From contig CAZPYD010000014.1 of assembly GCA_964590835.1 (NCBI GenBank), forward strand, positions 1 through 21,346: 21,346 bases of DNA, in the 5' to 3' direction. A model generated the notes under the pieces. That model was given only the letters and a program-made list of their open reading frames with translations, searched no databases and was not told where the DNA came from. This DNA comes from CAZPYD01 sp964590835 (lineage in GTDB: Bacteria > Patescibacteriota > Minisyncoccia > JAHISW01 > Tagabacteraceae). The translations under genes and the position numbers were made by a program. Position 1 is the stretch's first letter; each line of letters begins with the position of its first letter. Shown in pieces: positions 5,985 through 12,493 of the stretch.

Positions 5985-6078
5985 TTATATAAGATATAAA
6001 TACAATATAAAATTTTTTGTATAAAATACCACGACCCTGCCTACCGGCAGGCAGGCGCATTAATTTATATAAGATATA
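5985..6078. repeat. 14-bp direct repeats flanking a GC-rich palindrome
   Basis: TTATATAAGATATA occurs at 5985-5998 and again at 6065-6078. Between them, at 6030-6057, is CACGACCCTGCCTACCGG followed by CAGGCAGGCG, a GC-rich palindromic repeat. The same unit, lacking one CAGG, occurs inverted at 14914-14937, and its core CCTGCCTACCGG is also at 2784-2795 inside the pseudouridine synthase gene. Confidence 0.7.
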
Positions 6079-6101
6079 TCATAAATTAATTATCAATTAT
6101 T

Positions 6102-6674
6102 TTAACTTAACCTAAACTCTTCTTTTAACCATTTGTCATTTTCTATTTTATCAACAGTAATATATAAAACATCCTTCCCTATTTTAAAATGAGATTTAAA
6201 CATTGCGATTACATCATCGCATTTATACGGATGAACCCACACACTATTTTGAAGTTTTACAAAACCCAACCTGATTAATTCTGTTCTTAATCCTTCTCTT
6301 GTGTATTTTCTTTGTTCTTTAATGTCAAAAATAACCATTCGCCATTTCTTGTCCCACTTTTTAGGTTTTTCGATTTTAGTTTCCTGTAGTTGATATTTCA
6401 ACAACCTCTCTTTCCCTTTTTCTGTTAAACGCACGAAACTTTTACCATTTTTATTTTCAAATTTTATTAATCCCTGTTGTTTAAGTTTACTTATTGTTGT
6501 GTTGATGTGATATTTAGAGCTATATTTTCTCTTATCTTTACCCCAAAACATCTCTAAACACTGCACTGCATTTGGAGCTAGTACTGCCATACTTATAAGA
6601 CCAGCTGTGGCCACAGTTCCTAAAATAATTTTCCCTACCTTAATTGTTGTTTCTCTTTTCATGTTTATTAACAT
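6102..6674 (-). CDS. Membrane-anchored PaaX/Cas2-like transcriptional regulator
   Basis: A 190-residue protein. Residues ~12-33 form one hydrophobic segment (VGKIILGTVATAGLISMAVL), a likely membrane anchor. Residues ~50-95 form a winged helix (YSSKYHINTTISKLKQQGLI... VRLTEKGKERL). Residues ~105-190 form a Cas2-like ferredoxin domain starting WDKKWRMVIFDIKEQRKYTR and containing LGFVKLQNSVWVHPYKC. This wHTH plus Cas2-like order is that of PaaX-type repressors; databases often mislabel patescibacterial versions as Cas2. No cas1 or CRISPR array is present here, so an adaptation role is unlikely. The start may be M1 or M5 (ATG at 6662); neither has a Shine-Dalgarno. An imperfect palindrome lies 17 nt upstream and may be its operator. 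Confidence 0.75.
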   Translation of the reverse strand: MLINMKRETTIKVGKIILGTVATAGLISMAVLAPNAVQCLEMFWGKDKRKYSSKYHINTTISKLKQQGLIKFENKNGKSFVRLTEKGKERLLKYQLQETKIEKPKKWDKKWRMVIFDIKEQRKYTREGLRTELIRLGFVKLQNSVWVHPYKCDDVIAMFKSHFKIGKDVLYITVDKIENDKWLKEEFRLS

Positions 6675-6690
6675 AACATAAAAAATAAAG

Positions 6691-6726
6691 ATGTATAAGT
6701 TTATGCGACCGCATAGTTTTATACAT
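6691..6726. promoter_or_regulatory. Imperfect palindrome, possible autoregulatory operator
   Basis: ATGTATAAGTTTATGC and GCATAGTTTTATACAT face each other across GACC, with 13 of 16 positions symmetric. It lies 17 nt upstream of the first ATG of the PaaX/Cas2-like regulator gene, where a repressor binding its own promoter would sit. PaaX-family repressors recognise such inverted repeats; binding here is inferred. Confidence 0.45.
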
Positions 6727-6795
6727 ATTAATCAAACCTATTTAATATCTTTATTTAATATCTTTATATCTTTAAATATTACAATTTATTAGATT

Positions 6796-6933
6796 CTACC
6801 TAATTTTCTTCAAAATTTTAACCAGTTTAACAGCATTTATACCTTTGCCATTATTATCTCTTAATGCATTAAAAATAATACGCTCTTTATTTTTATATTT
6901 AGCGATAAATTTTTTAGAAATTTTTTCTTCATC
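6796..6933 (-). pseudogene. Possible C-terminal gene remnant
   Basis: The reverse strand reads DEEKISKKFIAKYKNKERII then FNALRDNNGKGINAVKLVKI and ends LKKIR-stop at 6796. The residue pattern is protein-like (amphipathic, Lys-rich, a neat C-terminus), but there is no ATG/GTG/TTG in frame before the frame runs into a terminator hairpin. It may be the surviving 3' end of a deleted gene. Chance is possible in AT-rich DNA. Confidence 0.25.
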
Positions 6934-6940
6934 AAAAAAA

Positions 6941-6976
6941 CAAAAAAGCAGCCTGTTCCCTAGGCTGCTTTTATTT
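6941..6976 (-). terminator. Bidirectional intrinsic terminator
   Basis: AGCAGCCT (6947-6954) pairs with AGGCTGCT (6962-6969). A-run before and T-run after give a U-tract in both directions. On the minus strand it terminates the DUF5701-like gene, which ends 38 nt earlier. Confidence 0.85.
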
Positions 6977-7014
6977 TTAAAACCAAAAGTTCCAAGAAAC
7001 CGAAGACCGAAGCC

Positions 7015-7704
7015 CTATCTACTACCGCAAGACGGGGAACCCCAGCTCGAACTCGAGTAGCCAGCGTCGCTCCAGCTGAGCTCAGGCCGAACGTCGTCCA
7101 GAAAGAGTCTAGGAACGTGGTCAGAATGCCTGAAGGGGGATCCAGTGCAATCTATACAATGTTTGGAGAGTACGCTAGTGTGAATACAAAGAGCGATGCT
7201 TTCATCAACAGTCAGACAAGAACGGTTTTGCTCTTTGATGAGCTTTTCTGCTTTCTTGGGCGACCTGCCAAGCATATCTTTGCCGTCTTCAATGTCGTAA
7301 ATGAAGTAAGGTCCTTCGGGGACATCGACGACGTTGCTAATTTGAGACTGATCAAGGAAATTAGATCCTATGTTATTATCATTGTGGATCATTTTCATCA
7401 AATTATCGAGATTGACTTCCGTCCGCGGAATGACTGGAATGAACGGAATATGTCCATCAGGGATATCCATTTCCATTGCTTTAGTAATCACCTCACTCTT
7501 CTTACTGACGAGCACATCAATGATACTCTGAGGGCAACCATAAACTGCCAAAGTTCCAATCTGTGTATCGAACAGCTCGACAAGCGGGCCTGTCACGATT
7601 TCGGGGTAAACCTGTTTTATGGCTTCTTTAAACGCCTTTTGTACAGTTTCCAATTTATAACCCTGAAACAAGGTCATCAATTCGTTTACCAGGTTCTTTT
7701 CCAT
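7015..7704 (-). CDS. DUF5701-like protein of unknown function
   Basis: A 229-residue soluble protein. The second half (PYFIYDIEDGKDMLGRSPKKAE, then LTVDESIALCIHTSVLSKHC, a GSPFRHSDHVPRLFLDD stretch, and the C-terminus WGSPSCGSR) follows the pattern I recall for DUF5701: a 'LTVDEGIALVTH' segment and a 'WxGxxxTWLGSASxGSR' end. That family has no known activity. It has a clear Shine-Dalgarno (AAGGAG, 7 nt before ATG), its own promoter with a palindrome over the -10, and its own terminator: a self-contained monocistron. Its DNA is visibly more GC-rich, with more mixed codon use, than neighbouring genes, which hints at later acquisition. Family assignment is from memory and moderate. Confidence 0.7.
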   Translation of the reverse strand: MEKNLVNELMTLFQGYKLETVQKAFKEAIKQVYPEIVTGPLVELFDTQIGTLAVYGCPQSIIDVLVSKKSEVITKAMEMDIPDGHIPFIPVIPRTEVNLDNLMKMIHNDNNIGSNFLDQSQISNVVDVPEGPYFIYDIEDGKDMLGRSPKKAEKLIKEQNRSCLTVDESIALCIHTSVLSKHCIDCTGSPFRHSDHVPRLFLDDVRPELSWSDAGYSSSSWGSPSCGSR

Positions 7705-8025
7705 AACTAAATCTCCTTTGTTTTTTGGTTTTGTTTTTAACTTCTTTTCTTCTTTTCAAAGATTGATTTGTTTGAAGTATGACATACTGTGTTTACTAAG
7801 TCAACACAACATCTTGCAAAAAATCAAGAAATATAGTAAAGTACTTAGCATAATTATAAAAATTATAAGTTTTAAATACTTCCAGATATGCCCGGTAGTA
7901 CAAATTCAATAAATTGCAAAGCAATAAAATTGACCTACTGAAGCAATATTTGGTTAATATTTTAAAGAATTATCAAATTAATAAATCAAATCCAGTGTAA
8001 ATATTGAATTTGAATACTACCGGGT
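7705..8025. other. Intergenic stretch: promoter plus repeat copy 3
   Basis: 7705-7804 is the leader and promoter of the minus-strand DUF5701-like gene. 7887-8028 is the third MITE-like element. The 80 nt between them are AT-rich with no recognised feature. Confidence 0.6.
7776..7804 (-). promoter_or_regulatory. Promoter with -10-overlapping palindrome
   Basis: On the minus strand TTGACT (7799-7804), 17 nt, CATACT (7776-7781). The -10 is half of a perfect 13-bp palindrome AGTATGACATACT (7776-7788), a natural place for a repressor. It serves the DUF5701-like gene and predicts a leader of about 65 nt. Confidence 0.5.
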
Positions 8026-8028
8026 ATG
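7887..8028. repeat. MITE-like inverted-repeat element, copy 3
   Basis: The element spans 7891-8024 (134 bp), with left end CCCGGTAGTACAAATTCAAT and right end, inverted, ATTGAATTTGAATACTACCG then GG. It is flanked by TATG at 7887-7890 and 8025-8028. The second TATG contains the rpsO start codon. Terminus variants are reversed relative to copies 1 and 2. A small hairpin ATTGCAAAGCAAT lies beside the left end. Confidence 0.72.
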
Positions 8029-8319
8029 GCTTTAACTACAAAAGATAAAGAAAAAATAATGAAAAAATACGGTATTCACGAAAAGGATACTGGTTCTTCT
8101 GAGGTGCAAATCGCTGTTTTGACTGATCAAATTAAACAACTTACAGACCACCTAAAAAAGAACTCAAAGGACAACCATTCTAGACGAGGCTTACTTAAAA
8201 TGGTCTCTAAAAGAAAAACTCTATTAGATTACTTAAAAAAGAAAAATGAAGAAAGCTATCTATCTCTTACTAAAAAACTTAGTCTAAAAAGAAATCGCGC
8301 ACTAGCAGATAAAAAATAA
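8026..8319 (+). CDS. rpsO: 30S ribosomal protein S15
   Basis: A 97-residue S15, a primary 16S rRNA-binding protein of the 30S platform. Family signatures: GSSEVQIAVLTDQIKQLTDHL and the conserved HSRRGLLKMVSKRKTLLDYL. The usual length is about 89, so a few C-terminal residues are extra. The start is fixed by the conserved MALTTKDKEKIM opening. The ATG lies in the 4-bp direct repeat directly abutting MITE-like copy 3, so there is no room for a Shine-Dalgarno and the upstream sequence is a stem of the repeat. How it is initiated is unclear. rpsO and pnp are near neighbours, as in many bacteria, here with a NYN gene between. Confidence 0.97.
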   Translation: MALTTKDKEKIMKKYGIHEKDTGSSEVQIAVLTDQIKQLTDHLKKNSKDNHSRRGLLKMVSKRKTLLDYLKKKNEESYLSLTKKLSLKRNRALADKK

Positions 8320-8353
8320 ATAAGTAGACAGTTGTTAGTCACCAGTAGACAGA

Positions 8354-8409
8354 CAGATTATTTGATCAATCAAATAATCTGAATACTGAAAGCTGACTAC
8401 TGAAAGCTG
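8354..8409. repeat. Hairpin plus tandem 12-mer before the NYN gene
   Basis: CAGATTATTTGAT (8354-8366) is inverted at 8369-8381, giving a 13-bp stem. It is followed by two copies of TACTGAAAGCTG (8384-8395 and 8398-8409). The block lies 5 nt before the NYN gene start. It could terminate rpsO transcription weakly, but there is no T-run. Confidence 0.6.
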
Positions 8410-8414
8410 GACCT

Positions 8415-8918
8415 ATGTCTTTAATCAAACACAAAAACCAAAGGGTTGCCGTCTTAATAGACGTGCAAAACATGTATCACTCAGCAAAAGCTCTTTATAA
8501 AAAACGAGTTAATTTTAAAGAGGTTTTAAAGACAGCAGTGGCAGACAGGCAACTTATAAGAGCTATCGGATATGTAATACGCACAGAAAGTGGTGAAGAA
8601 AAATCTTTTTTTGAGGCTCTTGAAAAAATAGGTATTGAACTTAAAATAAAAGACCTCCAGGTATTTGCCGGTGGTATGAAAAAGGGTGATTGGGATGTAG
8701 GATTGTCTATTGATGCAGTGAGGTTTGGTGATTCTTCAATTGACGCCATTGTGCTTGTAACAGGTGATGGAGATTTTGTCCCGCTTGTTGAATACTTAAA
8801 AGGAAAAGGACGCCAGGTAGAAGTTATGTCTTTTGGGAAAAGCACATCTGCCAAATTAAAAGAAGCTGCTGATGATTTTACAGATCTAGGAGAAAAACCG
8901 AAAAAATTTCTTATTTAG
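8415..8918 (+). CDS. NYN-domain (PIN-like) putative ribonuclease
   Basis: A 167-residue LabA/DUF88-type NYN domain protein, a PIN-fold Mg-dependent RNase family. Motifs are RVAVLIDVQNMYHSAK near the N-terminus (first catalytic Asp with the Asn two residues on), DVGLSIDAVRFGDSSIDAIV in the middle (Asp) and VTGDGDFVPLVEYLKGKGRQ (GDGDF acidic motif), ending VEVMSFGKSTSAKL. Its place between rpsO and pnp suggests a role in RNA processing or decay, which is inference from context. The start at 8415 gives the normal N-terminus; there is no Shine-Dalgarno. Confidence 0.88.
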   Translation: MSLIKHKNQRVAVLIDVQNMYHSAKALYKKRVNFKEVLKTAVADRQLIRAIGYVIRTESGEEKSFFEALEKIGIELKIKDLQVFAGGMKKGDWDVGLSIDAVRFGDSSIDAIVLVTGDGDFVPLVEYLKGKGRQVEVMSFGKSTSAKLKEAADDFTDLGEKPKKFLI

Positions 8919-8926
8919 TTTACCGT

Positions 8927-9093
8927 GAGTCTAAAAACTAGACTCGTTACGAAAGATTTTAGATTCGCGGTTATCAATCAATTTATAATAATTAACAATT
9001 TAATATGCGATACTGGTATACGAATGCATATTAATAATACTAATAAATTTGGTGTTATTAATATGAATTTGTATGTTGGTGTTGCCAACATAC
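8927..9093 (+). promoter_or_regulatory. Structured pnp leader with successive stem-loops
   Basis: Four stems can be drawn by eye. They are GAGTCTA (8927) with TAGACTC (8939); TAATATGC (9001) with GCATATTA (9026), enclosing ATAC/GTAT; TAATAATAC (9032) with GTGTTATTA (9052, one G-U); and the perfect 9-bp GTATGTTGG (9071) with CCAACATAC (9085), which ends 3 nt before the pnp ATG. The second and third stems share two bases and may be alternatives. pnp leaders in enterobacteria fold into a stem used for RNase III/PNPase autoregulation; a similar role here is inferred. Confidence 0.5.
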
Positions 9094-9096
9094 ACT

Positions 9097-11253
9097 ATGA
9101 AAACAAAAAAATACGAGATGGATTTTCATGGCCGTACTTTAACGGCTGAATTCAGCGATTTAACAGAACAGGCCAACGGCTCTGTGGTTGTTAAGTATGG
9201 TGAAACAACAATACTTTCAACAGCTGTAATGTCGGAAGGTATAAGAGAAGGGATAGGATACTTCCCTCTTACAGTGGAATATGAAGAAAAATTTTACGCT
9301 GCCGGTAAAATTTTGGGTGGGCGTTTTACAAGAAGAGAAGGTAGACCATCTGACGAAGCTATTTTAAATGGACGAATGATAGACAGAACTTTGCGTCCTC
9401 TTTTTGATAAAAGAATAAGAAATGATATCCAGGTTGTGGCTGCTCCACTTTCTTTGGACGAAGAAAACGACCCGGATACTATATCAATTCTTGCCGCCTC
9501 TCTTGCTCTTACCACATCAGATATCCCATGGGATGGACCAATAGGCGCTGTAAGAATCTGTAAAATAGACGGTAAATTTATAACAAACCCAACTTACGAA
9601 CAAAAAGAAAACGCCGACTTGGATCTGCTTATCTGTGGAAGGGAAGGACACATAAACATGATAGATGGAAACATGAACGAAGTTACTGAAAAAGACGTGC
9701 TTGAAGCATTTGAGACCAGCTTACCAGAAATCAAAAAACAACTAGATTTTCAAGATAAAATAATTAAAGAAATTGGAAAAGAAAAAGTATGGCCGGAAAT
9801 AACAGAAACACCTGAAGGTCTAGAAGAATTTTTTGCAAAAACAATAAAGGAAAAGTTAATAGCCGCACTCTCAAAACCAGCCGTTACGCAAGAAGAACGA
9901 AAACAGCACTACTTTGTTTTAGGCGACATTAAAAAAGAATGGATGGAAGAAGCGCAAAACAAATTTGGTGAATTCTACTCCAATCAAATTAGCGACTTTT
10001 TTGAAAAAAACATAGACGATATTATCCATGAAAATGTACTTAAAAAAGATCTTCGCCCAGACGGTAGAAAGTTAGACGAAATAAGAGAACTGTCTACGGA
10101 AGCAGGAATTCTTCCTCGAACTCATGGGTCTGGGGTGTTTTATCGCGGATTAACACACGTCATGTCTATTGCCACCCTCGGCGCGCCTAGTGATTATCAA
10201 ATAATAGAAGGAATGGAAGTGCGCGAGAAAAAAAGCTTTATGCATCACTATAACTTTCCTCCGTTTTCTGTTGGAGAAACTGGCCGACTTGGTGGTTTTA
10301 ACAGGAGGTCAATTGGTCATGGTGCTTTAGCAGAAAAAGCTCTAAAGCCGGTTATCCCAAACAAAGAAGACTTCCCTTATACTATTCGTGTTGTTTCTGA
10401 AACAATGTCATCAAACGGCTCTTCTTCTATGGGTTCTGTTTGCGCCTCTACCCTAGCTCTTATGGATGCAGGTATTCCTATCAAAGAACCTGTCTCTGGT
10501 ATTGCTATGGGTCTTATGATGAAAAACGAAAATGAATACAAAATATTAACTGACATTCAAGGACCGGAAGACCACCATGGAGACACAGACTTTAAAGTAG
10601 CTGGAACAAAAAACGGAATAACAGCCATCCAAATGGATGTAAAAGTGGGAGGGCTAACTATTGAAATACTAAAAGACCTACTCGAACACGGCAAAAAAGC
10701 TCGTTTACAAATTCTTGAAAACATCACAAGCACTCTTGCTGGACCAAGAAAAGAAATCTCCCCTCATGCTCCGCAAATAATTATCACTTCTATTAACCCG
10801 GAAAAAATAGGCGCGCTTATTGGTCCTGGCGGTAAAAACATAAACAAAATTATCGACGAAACAGGAGCGCAAATAGACATCGAAGAAGATGGTAGTGTAT
10901 TTATCACAGGAGAAAGCAAAGAATCTCTTGATGAGGCAAAGCAAAGAGTAGAAGAAATAACTTACGAACCGAAACCGGGAGAAATGCATCAAGGAAAAGT
11001 AGTGAGACTTATGGATTTTGGAGCTTTTGTTGAAATAAAACCAGGCCACGAAGGACTTGTACACATTTCAGAAATTGCACCTTTTAGAGTTGAGCGAGTT
11101 GCTGATATACTAAAAGAAGGAGATATTGTGCCTGTAAAAGTAAAAGAAATAGATGAAAAAGGTAGATTAAATCTCTCTATTAAACAAGCTGACCCAAACT
11201 ATGCCCAGCACCACAAATCCAATACGTCGCCAAAAGCGACAAGCAAAAAATAA
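9097..11253 (+). CDS. pnp: Polynucleotide phosphorylase
   Basis: A 718-residue PNPase, the phosphorolytic 3'-5' exoribonuclease of the degradosome. Domains in order: RNase PH 1 (about 10-210, with GGRFTRREGRPSDEAILNGR), the helical domain, RNase PH 2 (about 315-540, with DLRPDGRKLDEIRELSTEAG and the catalytic EDHHGDTDFKVAG), KH (about 545-610, IGALIGPGGKNINKI), and S1 (about 625-695, HQGKVVRLMDFGAFVEIKPG). Length is normal. I start it at the ATG at 9097 (MKTKKYEMDFHGR), because the in-frame ATG at 9073 lies inside a 9-bp leader hairpin and adds residues the family lacks. There is no Shine-Dalgarno. It lies downstream of rpsO and the NYN gene. Confidence 0.97.
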   Translation: MKTKKYEMDFHGRTLTAEFSDLTEQANGSVVVKYGETTILSTAVMSEGIREGIGYFPLTVEYEEKFYAAGKILGGRFTRREGRPSDEAILNGRMIDRTLRPLFDKRIRNDIQVVAAPLSLDEENDPDTISILAASLALTTSDIPWDGPIGAVRICKIDGKFITNPTYEQKENADLDLLICGREGHINMIDGNMNEVTEKDVLEAFETSLPEIKKQLDFQDKIIKEIGKEKVWPEITETPEGLEEFFAKTIKEKLIAALSKPAVTQEERKQHYFVLGDIKKEWMEEAQNKFGEFYSNQISDFFEKNIDDIIHENVLKKDLRPDGRKLDEIRELSTEAGILPRTHGSGVFYRGLTHVMSIATLGAPSDYQIIEGMEVREKKSFMHHYNFPPFSVGETGRLGGFNRRSIGHGALAEKALKPVIPNKEDFPYTIRVVSETMSSNGSSSMGSVCASTLALMDAGIPIKEPVSGIAMGLMMKNENEYKILTDIQGPEDHHGDTDFKVAGTKNGITAIQMDVKVGGLTIEILKDLLEHGKKARLQILENITSTLAGPRKEISPHAPQIIITSINPEKIGALIGPGGKNINKIIDETGAQIDIEEDGSVFITGESKESLDEAKQRVEEITYEPKPGEMHQGKVVRLMDFGAFVEIKPGHEGLVHISEIAPFRVERVADILKEGDIVPVKVKEIDEKGRLNLSIKQADPNYAQHHKSNTSPKATSKK

Positions 11254-11310
11254 AAAAGAAGAAAACATTTCAAGCTCATTATCAAACATTAAATAATCCT
11301 CAAATCAAAT

Positions 11311-11340
11311 TATTAAATATTGGATTTGAATGGTACTGGG
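11311..11340. repeat. Degenerate end of a further MITE-like copy
   Basis: AATATTGGATTTGAATGG followed by TACTGGG is a diverged version of the right terminus of copies 3 and 4. It is followed directly by TATG and then by copy 4. No matching left end was found back to the pnp stop, so this is a remnant or solo end. Confidence 0.5.
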
Positions 11341-11481
11341 TATGCCCGGTAGTACAAATTCAATGAATTTCGACACCAGGTCGAAACAAAAAGCTTATTT
11401 TACTATCAGGGCAATAAAATTTTAATTAAATTATATTTTCAATTTGATGTTTTAACATTGAATTTGAATACTACCGGGATG
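11341..11481. repeat. MITE-like inverted-repeat element, copy 4
   Basis: The element spans 11345-11478 (134 bp), with left end CCCGGTAGTACAAATTCAAT and right end, inverted, ATTGAATTTGAATACTACCG then GG. The left flank is TATG (11341-11344) and the right flank ATG (11479-11481), one base short of a direct repeat. That ATG is the likely start of the next gene. An inner hairpin TTTCGAC/GTCGAAA (11368-11386) lies near the left end. Confidence 0.68.
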
Positions 11482-12336
11482 CCTCCACAAAACAACCTAA
11501 AAAACCAAATCAGCAATCAAAATAAACCGGAAACAAAAATTCCCAGCATAAGAACACTCAAAACAGATATATCAGAAACGCAAAAGAAAAAAGAAGATTC
11601 TTTATCTGATATTTATCAAAAACAACAAGAAAAACGTACTACTACTCCTTCTCCTGAAACAAGAAAAAATTCTATTAAAAAAATCCTTATTTGGGGAGGA
11701 GGTGTATTGTTGTTCATTTCTTTATCTTTTTCACTATTTTTCTTTTTAAACAAAAAAGAAACTATTATACAAATTGAAGAACCACAAAAACCAGAGGCAC
11801 TTCTTGTAAGTAAAGAAGAAATAACTCTAACACTAAAAGACAAAAAAGAACTGGAACAAAAAATAACAGAGCTAACAGACAAAAATTATACTAAAGTTGG
11901 TTTTGTTTATCTACCTATTTTAAAAAATGATAATTACCTAACTTCAAAAGAATTTTTAAATTTTATAGAATCAAAGGCGCCAACCATTTTAAAAACATTC
12001 CTTAAAGATACTTTTTTTCTTGGATTGTTGACTACCCAAGAATCAAGCCCTTTGCTTATCTTTGAAATAAACAAAGGAATGTACAGTAATGTTTTTTCTG
12101 GCATGTTGAGATGGGAAAAAGACATGTCACAAGATTTAAATTTTATTTTAAATGGAGAAATAAAAACAAAGCCAATTGTTTTTAAAGATAAAATCATACA
12201 AAACCAAAACACAAGAATAATCGAAGAAAACGGAGAAATTGTTTTACTTTATACAATCTTTAACAAAAATTATTTAATAATCACTGGAGACACAAAAACA
12301 CTCGAAGCTGTTATAAACCAAATTGCGCTGTTTTAA
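11479..12336 (+). CDS. Single-pass membrane protein of unknown function
   Basis: A 285-residue protein (from the ATG at 11479) with three parts. Residues ~1-63 are an Asn/Gln/Lys-rich, probably disordered cytoplasmic segment. Residues ~66-88 are a transmembrane helix (ILIWGGGVLLFISLSFSLFF). The rest is an extracytoplasmic domain of mixed strands and helices ending LLYTIFNKNYLIITGDTKTL. No catalytic motif or known family is recognised; similar single-anchor proteins are common in Patescibacteria. A TTG at 11458 would extend the frame into the repeat terminus, which I reject because those residues would be encoded by the mobile repeat. There is no Shine-Dalgarno. Confidence 0.7.
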   Translation: MPPQNNLKNQISNQNKPETKIPSIRTLKTDISETQKKKEDSLSDIYQKQQEKRTTTPSPETRKNSIKKILIWGGGVLLFISLSFSLFFFLNKKETIIQIEEPQKPEALLVSKEEITLTLKDKKELEQKITELTDKNYTKVGFVYLPILKNDNYLTSKEFLNFIESKAPTILKTFLKDTFFLGLLTTQESSPLLIFEINKGMYSNVFSGMLRWEKDMSQDLNFILNGEIKTKPIVFKDKIIQNQNTRIIEENGEIVLLYTIFNKNYLIITGDTKTLEAVINQIALF

Positions 12337-12432
12337 TTTTGTTGATATCATTAGATTAAACTAAAAAGTCAAAATGAAAAATAAAAAACCTTATTAAAAA
12401 ATTAATAGAAATATAACTAGCACCTAGAGTGC

Positions 12433-12488
12433 AGCGTTTAGGGAATAGTAATAAAATCTAAACGCTATACGCTAAGTCCTAAACGCTA
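12433..12488. repeat. AAACGCTA repeat cluster with terminal inverted repeats
   Basis: AGCGTTTAGG (12433-12442) is inverted as CCTAAACGCT (12478-12487). AAACGCTA also occurs at 12460-12467, with a shortened ACGCTA at 12469-12474. The block ends 5 nt before the start codon of the DksA/TraR-like gene. Like the tandem at 8384-8409, it is a local multiplication of a short word just before a start codon. Confidence 0.55.
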
Positions 12489-12493
12489 ACATT

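Larger units (their letters stand above)
6675..7014. other. 340-bp stretch between two minus-strand genes
   Basis: It contains the palindrome at 6691-6726, an AT-rich direct repeat (TTTAATATCTTTA twice at about 6739-6765), a possible gene remnant at 6796-6933 and the bidirectional terminator at 6941-6976. Nothing else recognisable was seen. Confidence 0.5.

Noticed and set aside
6102..6674. CRISPR-associated Cas2
   Set aside because: Only the C-terminal domain is Cas2-like. There is a winged helix and a membrane segment before it, and no cas1, other cas gene or repeat-spacer array in the window.
7117..7710. 197-codon plus-strand frame
   Set aside because: It lies antisense to the DUF5701-like gene, which has a Shine-Dalgarno, promoter and terminator on the minus strand.
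11458..11481. TTG start for the membrane protein at 11458
   Set aside because: The added residues would be encoded by the terminus of the repeat element; the ATG at 11479 is better supported.
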